Assembly: GCA_902623685.1 (NCBI GenBank)
Contig: CACNUQ010000007.1
Coordinates: forward strand, 1 to 53,431
Reading direction: 5' to 3'
DNA: 53,431 nt
Source of the DNA: an uncultured SAR86 cluster bacterium
Lineage (GTDB): Bacteria; Pseudomonadota; Gammaproteobacteria; Magnimaribacterales; D2472
A model generated the notes under the pieces. The model was not told where the DNA came from, searched no databases, and was given only the letters and a program-made list of their open reading frames with translations. Shown piece after piece: positions 18,153 to 25,148 of the stretch. The translations under genes and the position numbers were made by a program. Each line of letters begins with the position of its first letter. Position 1 is the first letter of the stretch.

Positions 18153-18527
18153 TTACATATCTAATAGTGGATTTCTTCCCCATTTGTTTTCATCCTCTTT
18201 TGCTGGAAGCATTAGTAAAATGAAAATTACAAACACCCCAATAATAGTGAAATAAGACAATTGCCACCATCCTGAAATGCCCCTGTCTTGAAGTCTTCTA
18301 GAGGTTACAGATATGTAGGGAATGATAATAATAATTTGAAAGAATGTTGAAAATGGCCCATAGACACTTCCTTCGTTTTTGGTTGCTAGTGTCATTTCGA
18401 TAATTGTTAAACTGAAAGTTACTATGCTTGCAAAAAGGTAAAAATACCAATACTCACTTCTGCACGCTCTTCCACTAAAATTTTTCCAATTTGTAAAGAC
18501 TGAAATAAATGATTCTTTAATATTCAT
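18153..18527 (-). CDS. DUF805 membrane protein, cassette 5 cargo
   Basis: A 124-residue protein with the DUF805 signatures: NFSGRACRSEYWYFYLF near residue 16, SRRLQDRGISGWWQL near residue 76 and a final NKWGRNPLLDM. There are three to four hydrophobic helices in the inner membrane; function unknown. It follows the NTF2-like gene of the same cassette by 50 bases and ends 19 bases before the next glmS-tail copy. Confidence 0.85.
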   Translation of the reverse strand: MNIKESFISVFTNWKNFSGRACRSEYWYFYLFASIVTFSLTIIEMTLATKNEGSVYGPFSTFFQIIIIIPYISVTSRRLQDRGISGWWQLSYFTIIGVFVIFILLMLPAKEDENKWGRNPLLDM

Positions 18528-18577
18528 AATTTCTTCTCTTTAAATCTCTGTTCAAACTTAATCGGTGATTTAATTCT

Positions 18578-19030
18578 TTATTTTCCAGTTGAAATATTTA
18601 TTGGAATTATAGCGATCTTTAATTTCCAATAATCTCCTCTTTTTATTAAAGTTAAATTTGTATCTGTAGATATAAGTTCAACATCTTGGTTGTTAAATCT
18701 AGTGAAGTTAGTTTTATATATTGCAAAATCTTCTTGTGAAACTATTGGATCTATCGAATTGATTTTTGAATATGCCCAACCTTCTTTTTTTAAGTTTTCA
18801 TAATTAACAATTTCACTGTAACTTTTTGCAACTACTATTTCATCACCAACAAAATAAGTAATTGGTAAATCCCATAGTTCATTAATTTTATTTATATCCA
18901 TCTCATTGAAATGATAGAAAAAATCTTCGATCACTTTCTCTGGGTTGTTGTTTGCGTCTTTTGCAAATAACAAAGAAGAAAATAAAAATAAAGTTAATAA
19001 AATGTTTCTAATATAAATCACTGTTTTCAT
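18578..19030 (-). CDS. secreted NTF2-like protein, cassette 5 first gene
   Basis: A 150-residue protein with a signal peptide (IRNILLTLFLFSSLLFAKDA) followed by one domain that opens with PEKVIEDFFYHFNEMDINKINELW and ends with LTLIKRGDYWKLKI, the helix-then-sheet pattern of NTF2/SnoaL-like folds. Function unknown. Its ATG directly follows the TAG of a glmS-tail copy. GGTGGA within that tail lies 4 bases before the ATG and may serve as ribosome site, so in the donor it would have been translated right behind glmS. Confidence 0.6.
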   Translation of the reverse strand: MKTVIYIRNILLTLFLFSSLLFAKDANNNPEKVIEDFFYHFNEMDINKINELWDLPITYFVGDEIVVAKSYSEIVNYENLKKEGWAYSKINSIDPIVSQEDFAIYKTNFTRFNNQDVELISTDTNLTLIKRGDYWKLKIAIIPINISTGK

Positions 19031-19048
19031 CTATTCCACCGTCACTGA
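19031..19048 (-). repeat. glmS 3'-end copy 4 (SVTVE-TAG)
   Basis: The minus strand reads TCA GTG ACG GTG GAA TAG, the GlmS C-terminus with GTG/ACG/GTG codons instead of GTT/ACC/GTC in the resident glmS. A short hairpin GTAGA/TCTAC (19049-19066) sits just upstream on the minus strand. The stop is followed immediately by the ATG of the next cargo gene. Confidence 0.8.
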
Positions 19049-19122
19049 GTAGATTTAACTGTCTACTTGTTGGTTTATGGAATCTAATTAAAAATTCTAT
19101 GTGCCTTTCTTTCATTAAACTC

Positions 19123-19509
19123 CTATGTTGTTTTGCTGAACTTCTTGTGAGTCAATGTAAACAAACATGCTCCAATTATAGTCCATAGAATATCATTCCA
19201 ATCGAAGACACCTCTTCCAGGTGTAAAAATTGTAATGAACTCATTGGCAATTAATCCCAATATGGAGATTCCTACTGACCAATAGAGTCGATTTTTAAAT
19301 AAAGATGAATAAGGTTTGGATACTTCTGGAATCACCACATATAACAGAGCAGGCAATCCAATTCCTGGCAAGAAATTTGGAGCAACCCCAAGAAGATAAA
19401 TTATTATTTCATTAGCACCATCATAATTTGGTCTTATGTAATCCTGGACTACAGAAAAAAGCAAAAAAGAAATAGCAAAAATAATGTAATAAACGAACTT
19501 TCTATTCAT
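19123..19509 (-). CDS. VanZ-like membrane protein, cassette 4 cargo
   Basis: A 128-residue protein with about four hydrophobic helices. PNFLPGIGLPALLYVV, FTPGRGVFDWNDILWTIIGA and a basic tail resemble VanZ-like proteins, in which a R/G-x-x-D-x-x-D segment precedes the last helix. Function unknown. It is the only gene between glmS-tail copies 3 and 4, and starts 60 bases after copy 3. Confidence 0.55.
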   Translation of the reverse strand: MNRKFVYYIIFAISFLLFSVVQDYIRPNYDGANEIIIYLLGVAPNFLPGIGLPALLYVVIPEVSKPYSSLFKNRLYWSVGISILGLIANEFITIFTPGRGVFDWNDILWTIIGACLFTLTHKKFSKTT

Positions 19510-19568
19510 TTTTATGTTTTATCACTAATATTTAATATCCACAATCTTGTAAAAGTGGACAGTTCTAT

Positions 19569-19586
19569 CTACTCGACAGTAACAAA
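19569..19586 (-). repeat. glmS 3'-end copy 3 (FVTVE-TAG)
   Basis: The minus strand reads TTT GTT ACT GTC GAG TAG, i.e. F-V-T-V-E-stop. A small hairpin CAAAT/ATTTG (19583-19595) overlaps the glmS-proximal side. The bases after the stop (ATAGAACTGTCCAC) weakly resemble those after the resident glmS stop. Confidence 0.75.
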
Positions 19587-19591
19587 TTAGA

Positions 19592-20036
19592 TTTGAGTGC
19601 AGAATTAAGAGTATAGTTTTTTCTGAACCCTTTGTGAAACTTCAAATAAAATTCAATATCTTTATAGTTCATAAAAAATCAACATATCATGCAATGATCG
19701 ATAAGAATTTTGCCCTCTTCTTCCTTAAAAATTGCTTGATTGATCAATTCGTCATTGCTTGAAGAAGTTTTTTGTTTCCAAACAATTCCAACTGAGTCGC
19801 TTCTTCGAAATAAACACACAAACTCTCTTTTAGTCCAAAAAATATTTGGTTCAATTGATAACTGTCTTTTGAGTTCTTCAGGTGTAACTATGGACTTCAT
19901 TCTATCTGTGAAATCCTTTGTATGCTTTTTATGGTCACCCTCATTGGAACCCTCCAAACAACTATCCATAATCGGTTCTACTATACTAAGAATTTCATCT
20001 TCACTAAGATTGGGGAGTTTCAATTCTGCACTCAAA
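19592..20036. repeat. 15-bp perfect inverted repeats bounding cassette 3
   Basis: TTTGAGTGCAGAATT at 19592-19606 recurs in inverted orientation at 20022-20036. The pair lies just inside the two glmS-tail copies that flank the 120-aa orphan gene; the right copy is within its first codons. This looks like a terminal inverted repeat of that cassette. Confidence 0.6.
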
Positions 20037-20041
20037 CTCAT
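19679..20041 (-). CDS. 120-aa protein of unknown function, cassette 3 cargo
   Basis: The start is placed at the ATG that overlaps the TGA of a glmS-tail copy (GAATGAG: stop and start share ATGA). A longer frame to 20074 would read through the repeat and is less likely. The protein opens MSLSAELKLPNLSEDEILSI and contains EGDHKKHTKDFTDRMKSIVT, reminiscent of NTF2-like DUF3887-type domains, then a beta-rich half with FVCLFRRSDSVGIVWKQK. It is likely cytosolic, with no catalytic motif. The function is not recognised; the fold suggestion is weak. Confidence 0.6.
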   Translation of the reverse strand: MSLSAELKLPNLSEDEILSIVEPIMDSCLEGSNEGDHKKHTKDFTDRMKSIVTPEELKRQLSIEPNIFWTKREFVCLFRRSDSVGIVWKQKTSSSNDELINQAIFKEEEGKILIDHCMIC

Positions 20042-20055
20042 TCCACCGTAACGGA
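20038..20055 (-). repeat. glmS 3'-end copy 2 (SVTVE-TGA)
   Basis: The minus strand reads TCC GTT ACG GTG GAA TGA, i.e. S-V-T-V-E-stop, with a TGA stop that overlaps the ATG of the downstream cargo gene. It is part of a longer direct repeat shared with copy 1. Confidence 0.8.
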
Positions 20056-20116
20056 TTGTTCTTAACCCACCCAATATTTAACATTTATTGATTATCGCAT
20101 AAGTTAGAATGTTTTT

Positions 20117-20926
20117 ATGAGAGTAATAACTTGGAATTTAAATTCACGAACAAATAAAAAAGATTTAACTGAACAATGTGATTATTTGAGAAAAGGAGAC
20201 TTTGACATAATCACACTTCAAGAAGTTCTTTTAGGTTCAGAGGGTTTTATAAAAGACTATTTTGCCAATGAGGGTGTTATATGTTCTTTCGACTTGGTTA
20301 AAGATAAGTCTGTATTAGTGAATAAAAGAAAATATGGTCAAATAATAATCTCTAAAAGTCCTATTATTAATATAGAGGAGTTTGCTCCAGTTCCTTTTCC
20401 TGAAAGGGTTTTATCTTGTTCTATACAGGATTATGAAGTTCACACTACCCATGTTCCACCAGGGTCATCGAATGGAGTTATTAAAGTTGAACACTTTGAG
20501 GGTCTGTATAAATTTCTATCACAAAGGGGTGTTAAGAATATGATACTGACTGGCGACTTTAATTCACCAAAACAAGAGTTGATGTCTGGTGAAGTTATAA
20601 CCTGGGGTCAAAAAGTAAACTCAAATGGGAAAGTAAGAATTGCTGTTAATCCCAAGTGGAAGGATGAGTGTACTGGTGAAAGATGGGATCTTGCTGAAAG
20701 AAACATTATTGAAAATCATACAGATTTAGACATGAAGGATGTATTTAGATCTCAACATGGTTATGAGAAAGAGTCTTTTAGTTGGTTTACTAATAAGGGT
20801 GTTGGCAGAAGATATGATCATATTTTCTGTTCATCTAATATGAGAGTTGATAATGTGTTTTATGATCAAGAACCAAGAACAAGAAAAATTAGCGATCACT
20901 CACCACTAATTGCTGAGTTGGGTTAA
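20117..20926 (+). CDS. endonuclease/exonuclease/phosphatase-fold protein, cassette 2 cargo
   Basis: A 269-residue single-domain protein with the EEP motifs in order: ITWNLNS near residue 4, DIITLQEVLLGSEG with the metal-binding glutamate near 36, THVPPGSS near 111, MILTGDFNSPKQE near 141 (catalytic Asp/Asn), RRYDHIFCSSN near 237 and KISDHSPLIAEL at the end (catalytic Asp-His). It may be an AP-endonuclease-like DNase, phosphodiesterase or phosphatase. It is the only cargo gene running opposite to glmS. There is no signal peptide, so it is cytosolic. Confidence 0.8.
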   Translation: MRVITWNLNSRTNKKDLTEQCDYLRKGDFDIITLQEVLLGSEGFIKDYFANEGVICSFDLVKDKSVLVNKRKYGQIIISKSPIINIEEFAPVPFPERVLSCSIQDYEVHTTHVPPGSSNGVIKVEHFEGLYKFLSQRGVKNMILTGDFNSPKQELMSGEVITWGQKVNSNGKVRIAVNPKWKDECTGERWDLAERNIIENHTDLDMKDVFRSQHGYEKESFSWFTNKGVGRRYDHIFCSSNMRVDNVFYDQEPRTRKISDHSPLIAELG

Positions 20927-20962
20927 ACCTATTCGACAGTAACCAAGTGTTTTTAACCCAAC
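20917..20962. terminator. 11-bp inverted repeat around glmS-tail copy 1
   Basis: GTTGGGTTAAA at 20917-20927 and TTTAACCCAAC at 20952-20962 are perfectly complementary with a 24-base spacer that contains the glmS-tail copy. The left arm includes the stop of the EEP gene. It could end transcription from both convergent genes. Confidence 0.4.
20929..20946 (-). repeat. glmS 3'-end copy 1 (LVTVE-TAG)
   Basis: The minus strand reads TTG GTT ACT GTC GAA TAG, i.e. L-V-T-V-E-stop. It is the displaced copy nearest to glmS and forms the spacer of an 11-bp inverted repeat. Confidence 0.8.
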
Positions 20963-20993
20963 CTATATTTAACATTTTAGATTATCGCATAAG

Positions 20994-21713
20994 TTAAAAG
21001 GGTATATCTTCGTCTTCGAAGACATGAATATCATTTTCATAGTTAATTGCAGAGTTTTTTGATAAGGGTTTAGTGGTTCCACCCTTCCAGTCTGAAAAAA
21101 TTTCATTTGTTTTTGATTCTACGAACTCATTTATTTCCTCTTCGGATATCATTACCCTTGAAAATGTTCCCCCAAGCAACTCATTAAGACTGTCTGCAAC
21201 AACTGTTAACATCATAATTGATCCTGTAATTGGCAATGTTAAAAATCTTGCAACAAACAATGGAAGATATACTGCTAAATTTTTATCACCAACTTTTTCT
21301 TCGGGATAACTCATAATTTCCATAAAACCATCATTAAACTCTTTTATAATTTTTGGATCCACGATTCCTTGTAACGATTTATAGTCTTTTCTTGAGATAT
21401 GTTTTCTAGCATACTTTCTAACATTAAGTTTGAACTTTTCTTTTTCTATTTCTATTTCTACTAATAATTTTTTTGGTGTTTCTTCTAGAAATGAAACAAT
21501 ATAAGTATCACTTTTGTAATCATTACAAACCCAACACAATGTTTGAATATTGTATTCACTCAATTCAAGATCAGGTCTTAATTTTCTGGGAATAATGTGA
21601 TCGCCACACAACCTTTTTGTAGAACCACACCTCAAACAAGATTTGTCTCTTTTTCGAATCTTTTTGCTTAACGACTTCCACTCTTTAGAATTAAGAAAAT
21701 CGTCTTTTGCCAT
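20994..21713 (-). CDS. HNH endonuclease with SSB-like C-terminal tail, cassette 1 cargo
   Basis: A 239-residue protein (start at the ATG of MAKDDFLN, one base after the stop of the small gene upstream; an upstream TTG is an alternative). The HNH module occupies the first 70 residues: CLRC (26-29), CGDHIIPRK with the catalytic His, then TLCWVCNDYKS with the second cysteine pair and the N-x-x-K ending. A hydrophobic stretch near residues 147-175 (YLPLFVARFLTLPITGS) suggests membrane contact. The last residues, FEDEDIPF, closely match the acidic DDDIPF tip of single-stranded DNA-binding protein. Likely a DNA nuclease, perhaps in defence or conflict; role inferred. Confidence 0.75.
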   Translation of the reverse strand: MAKDDFLNSKEWKSLSKKIRKRDKSCLRCGSTKRLCGDHIIPRKLRPDLELSEYNIQTLCWVCNDYKSDTYIVSFLEETPKKLLVEIEIEKEKFKLNVRKYARKHISRKDYKSLQGIVDPKIIKEFNDGFMEIMSYPEEKVGDKNLAVYLPLFVARFLTLPITGSIMMLTVVADSLNELLGGTFSRVMISEEEINEFVESKTNEIFSDWKGGTTKPLSKNSAINYENDIHVFEDEDIPF

Positions 21714-21714
21714 C

Positions 21715-21879
21715 TTATTTGAAACCTTTGAAGTTTTTAACAACTATAAAAACTATTACCCCGATTGTTATTCCAACTAAGGAATCAAACCAACCTACGG
21801 GTCTAACATTAGAAACATAAAACAAAAATGCTGTGACCCCTAAAATTATTGAAATTATTGTTGAAATGCTAAATCTCAT
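21715..21879 (-). CDS. 54-aa membrane protein, cassette 1 first gene
   Basis: A short frame beginning MRFSISTIISIILGVTAFLF, then a polar stretch and a second helix (SLVGITIGVIVFIVV), ending KNFKGFK. It starts 58 bases after the resident glmS stop and ends one base before the HNH start (TAA-G-ATG), so the two are surely co-transcribed and probably coupled. No family recognised. Confidence 0.55.
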   Translation of the reverse strand: MRFSISTIISIILGVTAFLFYVSNVRPVGWFDSLVGITIGVIVFIVVKNFKGFK

Positions 21880-21936
21880 AAGATCATCTTCTCAATAATT
21901 TTAAATAACTACAAGATTTGAAATGTGGCGAAGTCT

Positions 21937-23763
21937 TTATTCGACGGTAACGGATTTTGCTAAGTTCCTTGGTTGGTCTAAATCGGTGCCTCTTTGACAA
22001 GCAACTTGATATGCAAGGATCTGAAGTGGAATAGTGTAAATAATTGGCGCTAGTAGCTCGCTGCACTCCGGCATTTGAATGTATTCACCTCTTTCAATTT
22101 TAATTTTTGCATTCTCTCCGCCAAAAACATAAAGCGTTCCGCCCCTAGCTTTCACCTCTTCAAGATTTGAAACTAATTTTTCAGTTAGAGTATTTTCAGG
22201 TGATAGTGCAACAACAGGTATTTGATCATCAACCAATGCCAACGGGCCGTGTTTAAGCTCTCCTGCAGGATAAGCTTCAGCATGAATATATGAAATTTCT
22301 TTAAGTTTTAATGCGCCTTCTTGAACAATAGGAAAAAACATTCCTCTGCCTAGAAATAAAGCATTATGTTTATCAGCTATATTGGGAACAATGTTCAGGA
22401 TCTCATTAGAAAGTTTCAATGTCTCTTCAATCACCTTCGGCAGATTTCTTAACTCATATGCAAGATTTTTTCTTTGTTCTTTATCTTTATTTAAGCTTTT
22501 TGCAATAGACATGGCCAGAAGCATTAAACCTGCAAGCTGAGTTGTAAAAGCTTTCGTTGATGCAACACCTATTTCAGGGCCAGCATTAGTAAAAAGAACG
22601 TGCTCCGATTCTCTAGCAAGAGAACTAGTTGGTACATTGCAAATTGACAGAGTGCTTAAATAGTCTTTTTCTTGTGCATACCTTAGGGCAGCAAGAGTGT
22701 CAGCGGTTTCACCTGATTGTGAGATAGTAACAAACAAGGTGCCTTTCTCAACAAGCGGATCTCTGTATCTATACTCGCTAGCAAAGTCTACATAGCATGG
22801 AATTTGAGCTATGTGTTCAAACCAAAACCTTCCAACTTTTCCTGCATGAAGGCTTGTGCCACATGCAACAAACTGAATCCTTTTAATTTTGCTAAAAACT
22901 TCTGATGAACCTAAACCAAATATGTTATCTAATACGTCATCATCTCCGAGCTTCCCATCAATAGTGTTTGCTAATGCGGTTGGTTGTTCATATATCTCTT
23001 TCTCCATAAAGTGTGAGTACTCGCCCTTAGTAACTGCATTTACCGCTATGTCTATTTGGGTTACATCTCTTGTGACAGGAGAGTTATTTTCATCAAATAC
23101 TTGATAGCTCTCCTTGGTAATTTCTGCAATGTCACCATCCTCTAGAAAGACAAACTCACTGGTAAGCTGCGATAAAGCCAATGGGTCAGATGCAGCAAAA
23201 TTTTCTTCTAGGCCGATTCCAATCAATAATGGGCTTTTATTTCTTGCAACCACTAATCTATTTTTATCTTTGATGTGAATAGCTGCTATTGCAAAAGCGC
23301 CATCAAGTTCTTTAATAGCCTCATGCATGGCAGCAAGCAGATCGCCGTTCGACTGAAGATGTTGATGCAGTAGGTGCGCAATAACCTCTGAATCAGTCTC
23401 TGATTCAAAAGCATAGCCAGCCTCGATCAATTTATCTTTAAGCTCGAGATAATTTTCTATGATTCCATTATGAACAATGTTAACTTCTCCACTTGATGCA
23501 TGCGGATGTGCGTTTTTTTCTGATGGTTTACCATGCGTTGCCCAACGTGTATGAGCAATCCCAAGTTTGCTTTTCGGGCGCTGCTCAATCATCTCATCTT
23601 CGAGCAAGCTCACTTTGCCTAAAGTTCTAAGATTAAAAATATTATCTTTTTGATGAAGAGCAATACCGGCTGAGTCGTAGCCACGGTACTCCATCTTATG
23701 CAAACCTTGAACCAATAACTTTCCAACGTTGCGAGATGATGCCGCCCCTATAATTCCACACAT
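21937..23763 (-). CDS. glmS: glutamine-fructose-6-phosphate aminotransferase
   Basis: Makes glucosamine-6-phosphate from fructose-6-phosphate and glutamine, the first step of amino-sugar synthesis for peptidoglycan and lipopolysaccharide. The 608-residue protein starts MCGIIGAASSRNVG, with the N-terminal nucleophile Cys exposed after Met removal. The glutaminase domain has HTRWATHGKPSEKNAHPH. The two SIS domains include CGTSLHAGKVGRFWFE and SQSGETADTLAALRYA. It ends NLAKSVTVE, the conserved C-terminus. ATG follows the glmU stop by one base. Its 3' end is copied five more times downstream. Confidence 0.98.
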   Translation of the reverse strand: MCGIIGAASSRNVGKLLVQGLHKMEYRGYDSAGIALHQKDNIFNLRTLGKVSLLEDEMIEQRPKSKLGIAHTRWATHGKPSEKNAHPHASSGEVNIVHNGIIENYLELKDKLIEAGYAFESETDSEVIAHLLHQHLQSNGDLLAAMHEAIKELDGAFAIAAIHIKDKNRLVVARNKSPLLIGIGLEENFAASDPLALSQLTSEFVFLEDGDIAEITKESYQVFDENNSPVTRDVTQIDIAVNAVTKGEYSHFMEKEIYEQPTALANTIDGKLGDDDVLDNIFGLGSSEVFSKIKRIQFVACGTSLHAGKVGRFWFEHIAQIPCYVDFASEYRYRDPLVEKGTLFVTISQSGETADTLAALRYAQEKDYLSTLSICNVPTSSLARESEHVLFTNAGPEIGVASTKAFTTQLAGLMLLAMSIAKSLNKDKEQRKNLAYELRNLPKVIEETLKLSNEILNIVPNIADKHNALFLGRGMFFPIVQEGALKLKEISYIHAEAYPAGELKHGPLALVDDQIPVVALSPENTLTEKLVSNLEEVKARGGTLYVFGGENAKIKIERGEYIQMPECSELLAPIIYTIPLQILAYQVACQRGTDLDQPRNLAKSVTVE

Positions 23764-23764
23764 A

Positions 23765-25117
23765 TTACTTTTTGTTCTTTGCCCAGTCTTCTTTTATGAC
23801 TTGTTTGCCACGACCTACTGCTAAAGCCTCGTCGGGTACATCTTTAGTAATTACAGAACCAGCTCCTACATAAGCACCTTTACCAATATTAACTGGTGCA
23901 ACCAACGAAGAGTTTGTGCCAATGAAACTATCATTGCCAATAGTTGTTTTATGTTTATTAGTCCCGTCGTAATTGCATGTGATGGTTCCTGCGCCAACAT
24001 TTGTTTTATCGCCTATATTTGCATCTCCCAAATAAGCTAAATGATTGGCTTTAGCACCATTTCCCAGTTTAGTTTTTTTGGTCTCAACAAAATTGCCAAT
24101 TTTGGCGCTATCGCCTATTTCTGAACCCTCCCTGAGGCGGGCATAGGGACCTATATTACAATTAGAGCCAACTGAAGCAGATGAAAGATGACTAAAAGAT
24201 TCGATTATCGAGTTATCACCAATAGAGACGTTTTGTAAGACAACGTTTGATTTAATACTAACATTATCACCTAAAGTTACATCTCCTTCCAAAATAACAT
24301 TGACATCAATGGTACAATCTTTTCCTGCGATAACTTTGCCACGAACGTCAACACGAGTTACATCTGAGAGCGTAACCCCTTGTTCTAGTAATTTTTCAGC
24401 ACTCATATTTCTTAAAATTGATTCTAACTCATGTAATTCATGCTTATTATTTGCCCCTAGTACTTCTGTGGGGTTGGCTTGAATACAATTTATTTTAACC
24501 CCTTTTGAGGAAAGTATCTCTACCAAGTCAGTAAGATAGTACTCATTAGCTGCATTTTGGTTGCTAATTTCCTCCAGCGCAGGTCTCAAAAGACTTCCAT
24601 CAATAAGCAAAATACCAGTAAATACCTCTTTTATTTTTCTTTCATCCTCAGATGCATCTTTTTGCTCAATGATTTTAAGGGCAAGATTTTCTTCATTGGA
24701 TACAATTCTTCCATAACCAGTTGGATCGCTTAAAATCATAGATAGAAGCGTACATTTATTTTTGGAATCTAGGAGTGATTGGATTGTTTTAGTGCTTATT
24801 AATGGAACATCACCATATAAAATCAATACCTTTTCATCATCTTGTATTAAGTGAGAAGCAGTTTTCACTGCATGAGCGGTACCAAGCTGATTCTCTTGAT
24901 TAACTGTTTCGATAATAGGATCAATTTCAGCTAAATGTTCTTTTAAGAGATTTTTTTGATGTCCAATAACAACAGTGATTTTTTTACTAATTTCTTGTGC
25001 GGTACTTATTACGTGTTCAATTAAACTCATCCCGCCAAGAGGCTGCATTACCTTTGGCAAATTGGTGTTCATTCGAGTGCCTTTGCCTGCAGCAAGAATT
25101 ATAGTATGAGTGTTCAA
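23765..25117 (-). CDS. glmU: bifunctional UDP-N-acetylglucosamine pyrophosphorylase / glucosamine-1-phosphate acetyltransferase
   Basis: A 450-residue cytosolic enzyme completing UDP-GlcNAc synthesis. The N-terminal uridylyltransferase domain begins IILAAGKGTRMNTNLPKVM and has QENQLGTAHAV and ILYGDVPLI. The C-terminal left-handed beta-helix shows hexapeptide repeats and the acetyltransferase residues in GPYARLREGSEIGDSAKIGN and GAGTITCNYDGTNK. It lies between atpC and glmS, the common gammaproteobacterial order. Confidence 0.97.
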   Translation of the reverse strand: MNTHTIILAAGKGTRMNTNLPKVMQPLGGMSLIEHVISTAQEISKKITVVIGHQKNLLKEHLAEIDPIIETVNQENQLGTAHAVKTASHLIQDDEKVLILYGDVPLISTKTIQSLLDSKNKCTLLSMILSDPTGYGRIVSNEENLALKIIEQKDASEDERKIKEVFTGILLIDGSLLRPALEEISNQNAANEYYLTDLVEILSSKGVKINCIQANPTEVLGANNKHELHELESILRNMSAEKLLEQGVTLSDVTRVDVRGKVIAGKDCTIDVNVILEGDVTLGDNVSIKSNVVLQNVSIGDNSIIESFSHLSSASVGSNCNIGPYARLREGSEIGDSAKIGNFVETKKTKLGNGAKANHLAYLGDANIGDKTNVGAGTITCNYDGTNKHKTTIGNDSFIGTNSSLVAPVNIGKGAYVGAGSVITKDVPDEALAVGRGKQVIKEDWAKNKK

Positions 25118-25148
25118 CGTAATGATGAATTAAGCTTATACAAGTACC

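Larger units (their letters stand above)
20040..21001 (+). repeat. 72-base direct repeats flanking the endonuclease-fold gene
   Basis: The segments 20040-20111 and 20931-21001 align with about 60 of 72 identical positions by hand. They include the glmS-tail motif, a TTAACCCA stretch, ATATTTAACATTT and a fully conserved GATTATCGCATAAGTTA. Only these two of the six tails share the long flank. The right copy runs into the last codons of the HNH gene. Confidence 0.7.
17929..21936. mobile_element. glmS-downstream island divided by five displaced glmS 3'-end copies
   Basis: A 4-kb block of accessory genes lies between the glmS stop and the class V aminotransferase. Five short sequences in glmS orientation, at 20946-20929, 20055-20038, 19586-19569, 19048-19031 and 18134-18117, each encode (L/S/F)VTVE-stop, identical to the GlmS C-terminus but with different synonymous codons. 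They split the block into six cassettes of one or two small genes. This fits serial integration at the last codons of glmS, with each element supplying a new C-terminus. No recombinase, transposase or tns gene is in the window, so cassettes would be moved in trans or be remnants. The mechanism is inference; the repeats are direct observation. Confidence 0.6.

Noticed and set aside
19740-20051. 103-residue frame on the plus strand across cassette 3
   Set aside because: Antisense to the orphan gene that starts at the glmS-tail junction; composition looks like a shadow frame.
18117-20946. CRISPR array from the regularly recurring short motif
   Set aside because: Spacing is 0.5-1 kb with genes in between, and units vary synonymously; no spacers or cas genes.
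17929-21936. A Tn7 or Tn7-like transposon downstream of glmS
   Set aside because: No tnsA-E or other transposase gene is present, and Tn7 insertion beyond the stop codon would not copy the glmS tail.
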